A stretch of 64,000 nucleotides of DNA from [Streptosporangium] indianense (GTDB lineage Bacteria; Actinomycetota; Actinomycetes; Streptomycetales; Streptomycetaceae), in NCBI RefSeq assembly GCF_021474405.1, contig NZ_JAKEIO010000010.1, positions 1 through 64,000 on the forward strand, in the 5' to 3' direction. Each line of letters opens with the position of its first letter. The first letter of the stretch is position 1. Positions 50,202 to 58,810 of the stretch are shown here, one piece after another. A program made the position numbers and the translations under genes. A model generated the notes under the pieces. That model was not told the origin of the DNA. It did not search any database and saw nothing but the letters and a program-made list of their open reading frames with translations.

Positions 50202-52481
50202 GTGGGGGATGACGAGGGATCGCTGCCGTCGACCACTGCAGCCAAGCCCTTCCGCGCGAGCACCACCGTAAGCGGGGAGGGAGACACAGCCGTGTCGAAG
50301 GCTGGGCGGGAACCGGACGAGACCATGCAGTTGAAGGTCCCCGACTCCGTGGCCGCGGACGAGACCATGATGTTGCGCGTCGTCGGGGCGACCGGGAACG
50401 ACAAGGCGGACACGGCGTCCGGCGCGGCGAAGGACGGGAGCGCACCGGACAGATCGCGCCGGCGGCGCAGGGCCCCGCGGCCCTCCCCCCTGAGCCGTCT
50501 CACCGCCACCGCCCCCGGGCTGCCCCGGCTCGCCGCCCGCCTCGCGGCCGAGGCCCGCCGCCTTCGGCCCCGCTACCCGCACGCCGACCGCACCGGCTGG
50601 CGCCGCTGGGCGCCCTCCTGGCGGCAATGGCTCGGTGCCGCGGCGACGCTCACCGGCCTGATCGTCGTCCTCCTGGGCTCCGCCTACGCCGCCACCGACA
50701 TCCCGGAGAACCTCAACTCCTACGCGACCCAGCAGGACAACGTCTACTTCTGGTCCGACGGGACGCCCATGGCCCGCACCGGCTGGGTACGGCGGCAGGC
50801 GATGCCGCTGAAGGACATACCCGAGGACGTCCGCGGGGCGGTGCTGGCGGCGGAGAACGCGAGCTTCTACAGCGACCCCGGCATATCCTTCAGCGGCCTC
50901 ACCCGGGCCCTGTGGCGCACGCTGGGCCAGGGGGAGACCCAGGGCGGCTCCACCATCACCCAGCAGTACGTCAAGAACGTCTACCTCAACCAGGACCGCT
51001 CGGTCGGCCGCAAGTTCACCGAGGCGATGCTCGCCCTCAAGCTCGACAACGAGATGAGCAAGGACGACATTCTGGAGGGCTACCTCAACACCAGCTGGTT
51101 CGGCCGCGGCACCTACGGCATCCAGCGCGCCGCCCAGGCCTACTACGGCAAGGACGTCGGCGAACTCGATGCAGGCGAGGCCGCCTTCCTCGCCTCCCTC
51201 CTCAAGGGCGCCTCGCTCTACGACCCGTCCGTGAGCAAGGCCAACCACGACCGGGCGGTGGAGCGCTGGTCCTGGATCCTCGACCGCATGGTCGACACCG
51301 GCGCGCTGTCGAAGTCGGAGCGCGCCCGGTACAAGGACTTCCCCGAGCCGCTGAAGCGGGCGCCAGGTTACGACACCGGCAAGCAGAGCGACTACCTGGT
51401 GGAACTGGCCGCCCAGTACGCCAAGAAGGCGGCGCACCTGACGGCCAGGGAGTTCGACCTCGGTGGCTACCAGATCTACACGACCTTCGACCGCAAGCAG
51501 GAGACCGCGCTCACCGACGCCGTGAACACGGCCCGCAAGAAGGCGCGCAAGGACCATCCGGGCAAGGCGAAGGCCCTGCACTTCGGGGCCTCCTCGGTGG
51601 CCGCCGACGGGCGCATCCTCGCCGTCCACGGCGGCCCCGACCACCGCGAGCAGGGCTACAACGAGTCGAACGCGACCACCGTCCCCGCCGGTTCGGCCTT
51701 CCAGCCGTTCGTCTACGCCGCCGCCCTGGAGAACGGCGTGCACACGACCCGGGACGGCGCCGCGACCGAGGTCACCCCGCAGACGCTCTACGACGGGGAC
51801 GACGGCATCGCCGTGCGGACACCCGAGGGCCCCTACTGGGACCGCGGCGGCAAGCAGGTCACCTCCCGCAACGACGGCGGGAAGTCCTACGGTCGGATCG
51901 GCCTCGGCCGGGCGCTCGCCCTGTCGGTGAACACGCCGTTCATGCAGCTCGGCATGGACACCGGCCTGGACACGGTGCGGGCGACCGCCCAGCGGGCCGG
52001 CCTGCTCCCCTCCAGCTTCGGCCCGCAGGTGCCCGCGATGTCCCTGGGCAGTGCCACGCCCAGCGCGATCCGCATGGCGAGCGGGTACGCCACGTTCGCC
52101 GCCGCCGGCAAGCACGTCGAGCCGTACTCGGTGGCCCGGATCACCCGCAACGGCTCCGCGGTCGAGCTGACCAGGCCCGCGTCCCGCCGCGCGGTGAAGG
52201 CGTCCGTCGCCGAGGCGGTCCAGTCCGCACTCCGGGACGCCTTCCGCGCCGCCCGCCCGGGCGCGGCCGCGACCGTCCCGGTGGCCGGGAAGGCAGGCAC
52301 CACGCAGGACGACACCGCCGCCTGGTACGTCGGCACCGCCAACTCCGTGTCGACGGCCGTGGTGGCCTACCGCATCGACCTCACCAAGAGCCTCGAACCA
52401 CTGCCCCTGGACGGGATCGCGGGGACTCCCGGCGACAGCGTCCCCTACCGCATATGGTCCGGTGCCCGAGGCATCGGCTGA
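50202..52481 (+). CDS. Class A penicillin-binding protein with altered transpeptidase motif
   Basis: 759 residues, GTG at 50202 behind GAGGAG. A 130-residue cytoplasmic basic N-terminus holds two DETM motifs (ETMQLKV, ETMMLRV). One membrane helix lies about 143-163. The glycosyltransferase-51 domain (about 180-370) has AENASFYSDPG with Glu218, GGSTITQQ (248-255) and KFTEAMLALKL. The transpeptidase domain (about 420-740) has SVN (575-577) and KAGTT (697-701), but the SxxK motif reads SAFQ (Ser498-Gln501): the catalytic Lys is missing. So polymerase activity is likely, crosslinking doubtful. DNA at 51690-51702 confirms codons TCG GCC TTC CAG. Confidence 0.9.
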   Translation: MGDDEGSLPSTTAAKPFRASTTVSGEGDTAVSKAGREPDETMQLKVPDSVAADETMMLRVVGATGNDKADTASGAAKDGSAPDRSRRRRRAPRPSPLSRLTATAPGLPRLAARLAAEARRLRPRYPHADRTGWRRWAPSWRQWLGAAATLTGLIVVLLGSAYAATDIPENLNSYATQQDNVYFWSDGTPMARTGWVRRQAMPLKDIPEDVRGAVLAAENASFYSDPGISFSGLTRALWRTLGQGETQGGSTITQQYVKNVYLNQDRSVGRKFTEAMLALKLDNEMSKDDILEGYLNTSWFGRGTYGIQRAAQAYYGKDVGELDAGEAAFLASLLKGASLYDPSVSKANHDRAVERWSWILDRMVDTGALSKSERARYKDFPEPLKRAPGYDTGKQSDYLVELAAQYAKKAAHLTAREFDLGGYQIYTTFDRKQETALTDAVNTARKKARKDHPGKAKALHFGASSVAADGRILAVHGGPDHREQGYNESNATTVPAGSAFQPFVYAAALENGVHTTRDGAATEVTPQTLYDGDDGIAVRTPEGPYWDRGGKQVTSRNDGGKSYGRIGLGRALALSVNTPFMQLGMDTGLDTVRATAQRAGLLPSSFGPQVPAMSLGSATPSAIRMASGYATFAAAGKHVEPYSVARITRNGSAVELTRPASRRAVKASVAEAVQSALRDAFRAARPGAAATVPVAGKAGTTQDDTAAWYVGTANSVSTAVVAYRIDLTKSLEPLPLDGIAGTPGDSVPYRIWSGARGIG

Positions 52482-52524
52482 CCGAGCCCGATCCCCTCTT
52501 GCCCCCTCGCAGAATGAGCCGCGC

Positions 52525-53802
52525 ATGAAACAGCCGTCCGGCCGCCGCCGTCGATCCCCCGCACCCCGCCGCGCCACGCCCCCGCGGGTGCTCACACTGG
52601 CGGCCCTCCTGGTCGTGGCGTCCCTGGTCGGCGGCTACATGGTGCTGACCCGCTCGGACTCCACCACCCCGACCGCCTCGTCCGGCGCCCGCAAGGACAC
52701 CCCCGCGAAGCGGGACGAGGAGCCCCGGTGGGACGGCAGGACGAAGGTCCTCGGGGACGGCTCGACGTCGTACACCGGCCCGCAGAAAGGGCAGTTGAAG
52801 CCGGTACCGCTCAAGCCGGGTGAGAAGCCGCCCCAGTTCGTGGTCTTCTCCTGGGACGGCGCGCTGCAGGGCGACGACGGGCTCTTCTCGCACTACCAGG
52901 AGCTGGCGGCGGAATACGACGCCCACATGACCTTCTTCCTCACCGGCATCTACCTGCTGCCCAAGGCCAAGAAGGAGCTCTACGCGCCGCCTCAGCACGC
53001 CAAGGGCTCGGCGGCCATCAGCTTCGCCACCGACGAGCACATCCGCACCACGCTGGAGCAGCTCGGCAAGGCGTGGCAGGGCGGGAACGAGATCGGCACC
53101 CACTTCAACGGCCACTTCTGCGGCAAGAAGGGCGGCGGCGACTGGAGCGTCGAGGAGTGGAAGAGCGAGATCGACCAGTTCTACGCCTTCACCGAGAAGT
53201 GGAAGACCAACACCGGCTTCACGGACCTCGCCCCCCTGCCGTTCGACGTCAGGAAGGAGGTCACGGGCGGCCGCGCGCCCTGCCTCGAGGGCCAGAAGAA
53301 CCTGCTGACGGCCGCCAAGGACTACAAGTGGCGCTACGACGCCAGCTCCGCGGGCGACTTCCAGATATGGCCCGGCAAGAAGGACGGCATCTGGGACTTC
53401 CCGCTGCAGATGCTCCCGTACGAGGGCGGCAAGTACCAGGGCCTCTCGATGGACTTCAACTTCCTCTACAACCAGTCCGAGGGGGAGACCGAGGGCGACC
53501 CGGCGAAGTACCCCGAGTGGGAGGAGCAGACCGTCGCCTCCTACATGTCCGGCTTCAACCGCGTGTACTACGGCAGCCGGGCCCCGCTGTTCATCGGCAA
53601 CCACTTCGAGGACTGGAACGGCGGCATCTACATGCGGGCCGTCGACCGGGTCGTCAAGGACATCTGCACCAAGAAGGGCGTCAAGTGCGTGTCCTTCCGG
53701 GAACTGGCCGACTGGCTCGACGTGCAGAAGCCCGCGACCTTGCAGCGGCTGCGCGGTCTGGACCCGGCGCAGTCGCCCGACTGGTCGACAGTCGTGAAGT
53801 GA
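52525..53802 (+). CDS. Polysaccharide deacetylase-like (NodB fold) secreted/membrane-anchored protein
   Basis: 425 residues, ATG at 52525. Basic N-terminus then one membrane anchor (about 22-43, VLTLAALLVVASLVGGYMVL) and a Thr/Ser linker, so the enzyme part is outside. The NodB-type motif 1 reads VVFSWDGAL with the Asp, and motif 2 is EIGTHFNGHFCG with two His. The remainder has extra loops (KKGGGDWSVEEW) and cysteines, unlike canonical chitooligosaccharide deacetylases, so the substrate may be peptidoglycan or teichoic polymers. The start lies 43 nt after the PBP stop, same strand, suggesting cell-wall co-regulation. Confidence 0.85.
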   Translation: MKQPSGRRRRSPAPRRATPPRVLTLAALLVVASLVGGYMVLTRSDSTTPTASSGARKDTPAKRDEEPRWDGRTKVLGDGSTSYTGPQKGQLKPVPLKPGEKPPQFVVFSWDGALQGDDGLFSHYQELAAEYDAHMTFFLTGIYLLPKAKKELYAPPQHAKGSAAISFATDEHIRTTLEQLGKAWQGGNEIGTHFNGHFCGKKGGGDWSVEEWKSEIDQFYAFTEKWKTNTGFTDLAPLPFDVRKEVTGGRAPCLEGQKNLLTAAKDYKWRYDASSAGDFQIWPGKKDGIWDFPLQMLPYEGGKYQGLSMDFNFLYNQSEGETEGDPAKYPEWEEQTVASYMSGFNRVYYGSRAPLFIGNHFEDWNGGIYMRAVDRVVKDICTKKGVKCVSFRELADWLDVQKPATLQRLRGLDPAQSPDWSTVVK

Positions 53803-53908
53803 TCACGCCAAAGTAACGGCGGCAGCACCCTTCACAGAAGCCCCACACTCCATGCGAAGATCTCGTACCCCGGCACCTCTTTGGCCGGGGCAAGAGGGGA
53901 AAACACCA

Positions 53909-55081
53909 GTGAAATCAAGGAAATTGCGCGGTACGCGCCGCCGCGTCACGATAGTCGGGGCCGCGGCGACCTCGGTCGTCGCCGGAGTCGCCCTGCTGCC
54001 CAACTGGAGCGCGGGCGCGACCGTCGTCGACGATCCCACGGTGGACGCGCGGACCAAGGCCACCTTCCAGCGGCTGGCGGACGCCGTCTTCACCGACCGC
54101 ACCAACGCCCTGGTCGCCGGCGGACGGGCCGACGCCGGAAAGCCGCTGACCGACGGCTTCTCCGGCGACGTCGCCCTGTCCTCCGGTACGGCCCGCACCG
54201 AGGACGCCACCCTGTCCGAGCTCGGGCAGCGGCGGCAGCAGCTGGCGAAGGCCGGCGAGACGTACGGCAAGGCCAGCACCACCGTCACGCTGGACGCGAC
54301 AAGGGTGACGGGCCGCACGGCCAAGGCGGAGGTCACCGAGACCACGACCCTGACCTACGCCGAAACCCGCGGGAACGCCCCGAAGACCACCGGATTCCAG
54401 GCCCGGCACGAGCTGACCTTCAAGGCCGACCGGCACGGCGACTGGCGGCTGACCGGCATCCGCGACACCGACCAGGGCGGTCTCGCGGTGAACACGCTGT
54501 CCAAGCCGGCCCCCGTCAAGCCGGCCCCCGCCCCGGACAACACCACCCCGGACGCCCCGCGCGCGGCGATCACCCGCAACCCGGCCGCCGCCCCCAAGAC
54601 CGCCACGACGTACGACTACAAGGCCATGGCGGCCTATGCCGAGAAGTACTGGAACGTCTACAACAAGGACTACCCGGACTTCAACGGCCACGGCGCCGGC
54701 GGCGACTGCACCAACTTCGTCAGCCAGGCCCTGAAGGCGGGCGGCTGGAAGCACGCCCCCGGCTACGTGTACGACTACACCAAGTGGTTCGGCAACGCCG
54801 ACATCCAGTCGGACTCCTTCGTCGGCGTCAACGAATGGTCCTGGTTCGCCCAGAACTCCAAGCGGACCACGCCGCTCGCCAACGTCTTCCAGCTCGAGGT
54901 CGGTGACGTCCTCCAGATGGACTTCGACCGGGACGGGTCCAAGGACCACACGATGATCGTCACGTACAAGAGCGGCGGTGTGCCGTACGTGACCTACCAC
55001 TCGAACAACACCCTCCGCAGGTCGGTGGCGAGCCTCGTCGCGTCGTACCCGAACGCGTACTACTACGCCTACCGCACCTGA
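53909..55081 (+). CDS. Secreted amidase-domain protein (Amidase_6)
   Basis: 390 residues from GTG at 53909 with AGGGGA upstream. A basic start (KSRKLRGTRRR) and hydrophobic stretch VGAAATSVVAGVALLPNW form a Sec-type signal. A middle region (about 40-215) is Thr/Ala-rich. The C-terminal domain (about 240-390) is of the Amidase_6 type: GDCTNFVSQALKAGG with the catalytic Cys267, DHTMIVTY with His and YVTYHSNNTLRRSV. It resembles papain/NlpC-like lysins and may hydrolyse peptide bridges of peptidoglycan. Third consecutive cell-envelope gene after the PBP and deacetylase genes. Confidence 0.85.
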   Translation: MKSRKLRGTRRRVTIVGAAATSVVAGVALLPNWSAGATVVDDPTVDARTKATFQRLADAVFTDRTNALVAGGRADAGKPLTDGFSGDVALSSGTARTEDATLSELGQRRQQLAKAGETYGKASTTVTLDATRVTGRTAKAEVTETTTLTYAETRGNAPKTTGFQARHELTFKADRHGDWRLTGIRDTDQGGLAVNTLSKPAPVKPAPAPDNTTPDAPRAAITRNPAAAPKTATTYDYKAMAAYAEKYWNVYNKDYPDFNGHGAGGDCTNFVSQALKAGGWKHAPGYVYDYTKWFGNADIQSDSFVGVNEWSWFAQNSKRTTPLANVFQLEVGDVLQMDFDRDGSKDHTMIVTYKSGGVPYVTYHSNNTLRRSVASLVASYPNAYYYAYRT

Positions 55082-55099
55082 GCACGGTGGGGGCCGGGC

Positions 55100-56506
55100 T
55101 CAGTGTCCGGCCCCTCTCTCCTCGCGGATCGCGGAGACCACACCGGCCACCGCCCGGCGGACCGCTTCCGTCTCCGTGAGGAAGTGCCAGTAGTCGGGGT
55201 GGCGGCCCTCGAGGCCGGCGACGGCACGGTCCAGACGGGCCACGGCGTCGTCCAGGGGGCGGGCGTGCCGCGGGTCGGGGGTGTTGCGGCCGGCCATGGC
55301 GAGGCGCTGGGCGTCCCGGATGGCGAAGCGCGTGCGGTCGATCTCCTGCTGGGGGTCCTTCTGCACGGCGTTCAGACGGTGCAGCCGGTCGCCCGCGGCC
55401 GATACGGCCTCGTCGGTGCTGTTCAGCAGGGCCCGTACGGTCGACAGCAGGGCCGTCGCGTCGGCCCAGCGCTGTGCGCCGCGGGCGGTCTGGGCCTCGG
55501 CCAGTTTCGCCTCGGCCCGGCGGACGTTCTCGGCGGCGGAGTCCGGGACGTGCTGCAGGTCCTGCCAGCAGGCCGCGGTGAAGCGGCGGCGCAGCTCGCT
55601 CAGGGTCGGTTCGACCTGCTCGGAGCGGGTGGTGAGGGCCTGGGCGCGGGTGCGCAGGGAGACCAGGCGGTGGTCGATCTCCGCGGCGCGGTCCGGCAGC
55701 CGCTCGGCCTCCACACGGACCGCCTCCGCCTCACGGCTGACCCGCTCGGCCCGCTCCAGGGTCTGCGGGACGCCGTGCTGTCCGGCGCCCTGGTTCAGCC
55801 TGGTCAGCTCCGGGGACAGGGCGGCGAGCCGGGCGGCGAGGTCGTCGGCCCGCAGCCCGGACGCGCGGACGGAATCGAGGGCGTCGGAGGCGGCGAGCAG
55901 GGCCTGGCGGGCCCGTTCGACCGCGGGGGCGAGGCGGGCCAGCTGCGTCTCGGCCTTGCCGAGCAGGGGCCCGAGGCCGTCGGTGAACCGGTCCAGCTCC
56001 TGCTTGACCCGGCCGAGTTCCTCCCTGGCGGCGGTCAGCTCGGCTCGGGCGCGGGAGGCGGCGGAGGCCTCCAGGTCGTCGCGGTCGAGGTCGTGGGCGT
56101 CGACGGCGTCGATGTAGCGGTGGCTGACCTCGTCGATGCGACGGCCGAGGGCGTCGAAGTCGGCGACGGCGCGACGGGCGGCGGGCGAGTCGTCGACGGC
56201 GGTGATCGTCTCGATCGAGATGCGCAGGTCGCGCTGGGCGGTGTCGAGCTCGTAGAACGCGGCCGCGGCGGCGTCCTTCGCCGCCTGGGCCTCGGCCCGC
56301 TGGTTCTCGGCGCGGCCGCCGAACCAGCGCCGGGTGCCCCCGCCCGCGAAGGCGGCCGGCAGCGCCAGCGCGGCCACCAGCGGCAACGCCATCAGGGTCA
56401 GCGCGTCCCGGAGCGGACGGCCCGGGGTGCGGGAGGAGGCGGGGCGGCCCGGGCGGTGTGCACGCGGCACCGACGGCGAGTCCGGCTGTCCTGGTGTCGC
56501 CGTCAC
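55100..56506 (-). CDS. Large coiled-coil protein with one membrane segment
   Basis: 468 residues, GTG start at 56506. N-terminal 30 residues are Pro/Arg-rich, followed by a single hydrophobic segment (LMALPLVAALALPAAFAGGG, about 37-56). Beyond that the protein is almost entirely charged helix with heptad-like Leu/Ala patterning (ELTAAREELGRVKQELDRF; RRVDEVSH-type segments), as in coiled coils. No catalytic motif is recognised. It might be a structural or septum/cell-wall scaffold. It converges with the Amidase_6 gene (19 nt between stops). Confidence 0.8.
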   Translation of the reverse strand: MTATPGQPDSPSVPRAHRPGRPASSRTPGRPLRDALTLMALPLVAALALPAAFAGGGTRRWFGGRAENQRAEAQAAKDAAAAAFYELDTAQRDLRISIETITAVDDSPAARRAVADFDALGRRIDEVSHRYIDAVDAHDLDRDDLEASAASRARAELTAAREELGRVKQELDRFTDGLGPLLGKAETQLARLAPAVERARQALLAASDALDSVRASGLRADDLAARLAALSPELTRLNQGAGQHGVPQTLERAERVSREAEAVRVEAERLPDRAAEIDHRLVSLRTRAQALTTRSEQVEPTLSELRRRFTAACWQDLQHVPDSAAENVRRAEAKLAEAQTARGAQRWADATALLSTVRALLNSTDEAVSAAGDRLHRLNAVQKDPQQEIDRTRFAIRDAQRLAMAGRNTPDPRHARPLDDAVARLDRAVAGLEGRHPDYWHFLTETEAVRRAVAGVVSAIREERGAGH

Positions 56507-56580
56507 ATCCTTCTCCCGTGCTGTGGTCCGCCCTGCCCGGTGTCATTCTCCCACCGGTTGAAGACGAACACACGGGCCGT

Positions 56581-56761
56581 TCAGTTCGCCGTGCGGACCG
56601 TCACTTTGCCGTCGCCGTCCTCGGCCTTCACGGTGACGCCGCGGGGCACCTCGATGCGGTGCCTGGCCGAGCAGTGTGCGGCCCCGGAAGGAACGGTGGC
56701 CGGGGTCGGTGTCGTCCCCGGCGAGGGCGGTGGCGCGGGCAGTGGCGGTGCGTGCGGTCAT
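56581..56761 (-). pseudogene. Possible small gene with internal frameshift
   Basis: ATG at 56761 has GGGGAG upstream and opens MTARTATARATALAGDDTD. Further on, a convincing protein end, HRIEVPRGVTVKAEDGDGK then VTVRTAN-stop (56581), lies in the +1 frame relative to the start. The start frame itself runs on as Arg-rich low-complexity sequence. A single frameshift between about 56655 and 56710 would join them into a product of about 60 residues. Might be a sequencing error or real decay. No family recognised. Confidence 0.4.
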
Positions 56762-56909
56762 GACGATCTCCCCTGGAGGGACGACGGGCACCTCGAAGAC
56801 GCTCTACGACCGTAGGGATCGGGGCCCCTCGGGGGGATCCGGGCCACTCCCGGATCCGGGGTGGGGCCGGCCCCCGGCGCGGAACCGGAGGCGGCCCCCC
56901 GCTACGGGT

Positions 56910-56940
56910 TTGCCGGACTGTGCCCCGGGCCATGTAGGCT
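56910..56940 (+). promoter_or_regulatory. Probable tRNA promoter
   Basis: TTGCCG (56910-56915) and TAGGCT (56935-56940) with a 19-nt spacer, 31 nt before the tRNA 5' end. Confidence 0.5.
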
Positions 56941-56971
56941 GTCGACTCGACCTGGGCGTGTCCCGGGATCC

Positions 56972-57046
<75 letters not shown>

Positions 57047-57187
57047 CACCGAGTTCCACGACACAGGCCCTCCAGGGATGTTCCCGGGGGGCCTCTGTGA
57101 CGCCGGGGGCGGATCCGCCGCGGCAGGGGTCAGACCTACGTCCACCCCGGGGCGGTGCCGGGGCGCGGCTGTCCCTACGATGAGCCT

Positions 57188-57577
57188 GTGAACAGTCCCC
57201 GCCGGCGTGCTCCGCGACTCGTCCTGAGGCCGTGGCATGTGCTGGGCGTGCTGGGGCTGTTGGCGGGGTTGCTGGGAATGCACGGGCTGGCGCCCGGTGG
57301 AGGGCTGCCCGGGGCCGCGCACGGGCAGCACATGGACGCCCTCACGGTGCGGACGCAGTTTGTGCCCTACGCGCACTGCGGTGACGGGCACGTCCAGCAC
57401 GCCGACGCGACCTGTGCGTCGGGTGCCGTCAGTGGCGGGCCGGTGCTGCCTCCGCTCGTCCCGGACCCGGTTCCCGCCGCCGTGCGGGAGAGCGCCGTTC
57501 GGGTGTATGCCGTCGTGGACACGGAGGGCGCCCGGGCCCCGCCTTCGCTCTCCGAGCTTCAGCTTCTGCGGATCTAG
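57188..57577 (+). CDS. DUF6153-type small secreted/membrane protein
   Basis: 129 residues from GTG at 57188. A basic start (RRRAPRLVLRPW) then a hydrophobic segment (HVLGVLGLLAGLLGMHGL) indicates a signal peptide or anchor. The rest has several His (HGQHMDAL, YAHCGDGHVQHADATC) and two Cys, which could bind copper. The DUF6153 family, recalled, sits next to DUF305 genes as here. Function unknown, perhaps metal homeostasis with the DUF305 lipoprotein 96 nt downstream. Confidence 0.7.
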   Translation: MNSPRRRAPRLVLRPWHVLGVLGLLAGLLGMHGLAPGGGLPGAAHGQHMDALTVRTQFVPYAHCGDGHVQHADATCASGAVSGGPVLPPLVPDPVPAAVRESAVRVYAVVDTEGARAPPSLSELQLLRI

Positions 57578-57673
57578 AGAGGGCACGTCACGCCGGCCGG
57601 TGCCGACCGGCGGCGGCGTGACGTCTCGTCGTGTCCGCACATCCCAGTTCCTTGCAGGAGCAGGAGTTCACCC

Positions 57674-58351
57674 ATGAGCAACCTTCGTACCCTGGCGCGC
57701 CGCGCCACCCTGGTGGCGGCGACGGGTGCCGCGGCCCTCGTCCTCGCGGCCTGTGGCGGTGACGGTGCCGACCGCGCCGCCGGCGGTTCCGGTCACGGCG
57801 ACGCCGGAAGCCACAGCCCCGCCGCGACCCCCTCGTCCGCCGGCGCCCACAACGCCCAGGACGTCGCCTTCGCGCAGGGCATGATCCCGCATCACCGGCA
57901 GGCGCTGGAGATGGCGCGGCTGGCCGGGGACCGGGCCTCCTCGGACACGGTGAAGGACCTCGCCGGGCGGATCGAGAAGGCGCAGGATCCGGAGATCCGG
58001 ACCATGACCGGCTGGCTGAAGAGCTGGGGCGAGGACGTCCCCGCTTCCTCCGGCGGCGCCATGGACCACTCCGCGTCCGGCCACTCCGGCATGCCCGGCA
58101 TGATGGGCGCCGAGGACATGGACGCCCTGGCGAAGCTGACGGGCAAGGCGTTCGACGTCCAGTTCCTGACGATGATGGTCGAGCACCACGAAGGGGCCGT
58201 GGAGATGGCCCGGACCGAGCAGGGCAAGGGCCGCCACGGCCAGGCCAAGAGCATGGCCGAGGACATCGTCACCGCCCAGAACGCCGAGATCACCGAGATG
58301 AACAAGCTCCTCGGCAAGAGCGCGAGCAAGAGCGACAGCAGCCAGGGCTGA
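57674..58351 (+). CDS. DUF305 lipoprotein, copper-linked
   Basis: 225 residues with lipoprotein signal ending VLAAC (Cys27). DUF305 has two four-helix-bundle halves; both carry the diagnostic motif: AFAQGMIPHHRQALEMARL and LTMMVEHHEGAVEMA. The His-His pairs and Met-rich middle (HSGMPGMMGAEDMD) suggest copper or silver binding outside the cell. A purine-rich AGGAGCAGGAG leader precedes ATG. Pair with the DUF6153 gene upstream. The stop codon lies in the first unit of an 18-bp tandem repeat. Confidence 0.9.
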   Translation: MSNLRTLARRATLVAATGAAALVLAACGGDGADRAAGGSGHGDAGSHSPAATPSSAGAHNAQDVAFAQGMIPHHRQALEMARLAGDRASSDTVKDLAGRIEKAQDPEIRTMTGWLKSWGEDVPASSGGAMDHSASGHSGMPGMMGAEDMDALAKLTGKAFDVQFLTMMVEHHEGAVEMARTEQGKGRHGQAKSMAEDIVTAQNAEITEMNKLLGKSASKSDSSQG

Positions 58352-58401
58352 TCCGACAGCCGGGCCTGATCCGACAGCCGGGCCTGATCCGACAGCCGGG
58401 G
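58348..58401. repeat. Three 18-bp tandem repeats
   Basis: Units CTGATCCGACAGCCGGGC at 58348-58365, 58366-58383 and 58384-58401; the last differs only in its final base. The first unit includes the DUF305 stop codon TGA. Region lies between two convergent genes, so the repeat may serve as a spacer or terminator. Confidence 0.9.
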
Positions 58402-58405
58402 CTGG

Positions 58406-58759
58406 TCACGAGGCTCCGCCGGTCTCCTCCGGCGGGGCCTCGTGCGCGTGCTTCAGGTCCGAGCGGGCCGTCACCCGGTCCGGGCCCGAGAGTTCGGACC
58501 AGTAGCGGTGGGTGCTGACGAACACCGCGAGCTCGTGCTCGCGGTGCCTGAGCTTCTCCACTTCGGCCTGTTCGTCGGCGCTCCAGCCGGGGGAGGCGGG
58601 CCGTTCCACCTTGCGCCAGCCGTTGTCGTCACTGAAGCCGTCCAGTGGCTCCACCGACCACGGGAGCCGCTTCAGCAGGGCCGACAGCTCGGCCCGGACC
58701 TGATGGAGTTCCTCCTGACCGGCCAGGAGGTCACTCGGAAAGTCGTAGGTCGCAGCCAC
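58406..58759 (-). CDS. Conserved hypothetical protein
   Basis: 117 residues, GTG at 58759. Short helices with QEELHQVRAELSALLKRLPW and ADEQAEVEKLRHREHELAVFV suggest a helical hairpin; WSVEPLDGFSDDNGWRKVERPASPGW lies between. No signal, membrane segment or motif recognised. Similar proteins seem common in Streptomyces, function unknown. Convergent with the DUF305 gene across the 18-bp repeat. Confidence 0.75.
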   Translation of the reverse strand: MAATYDFPSDLLAGQEELHQVRAELSALLKRLPWSVEPLDGFSDDNGWRKVERPASPGWSADEQAEVEKLRHREHELAVFVSTHRYWSELSGPDRVTARSDLKHAHEAPPEETGGAS

Positions 58760-58810
58760 GCCTCAATGATACGCCTGTTCGAATATGGCAGGCGAGTTCC
58801 TTCCTGGGGC

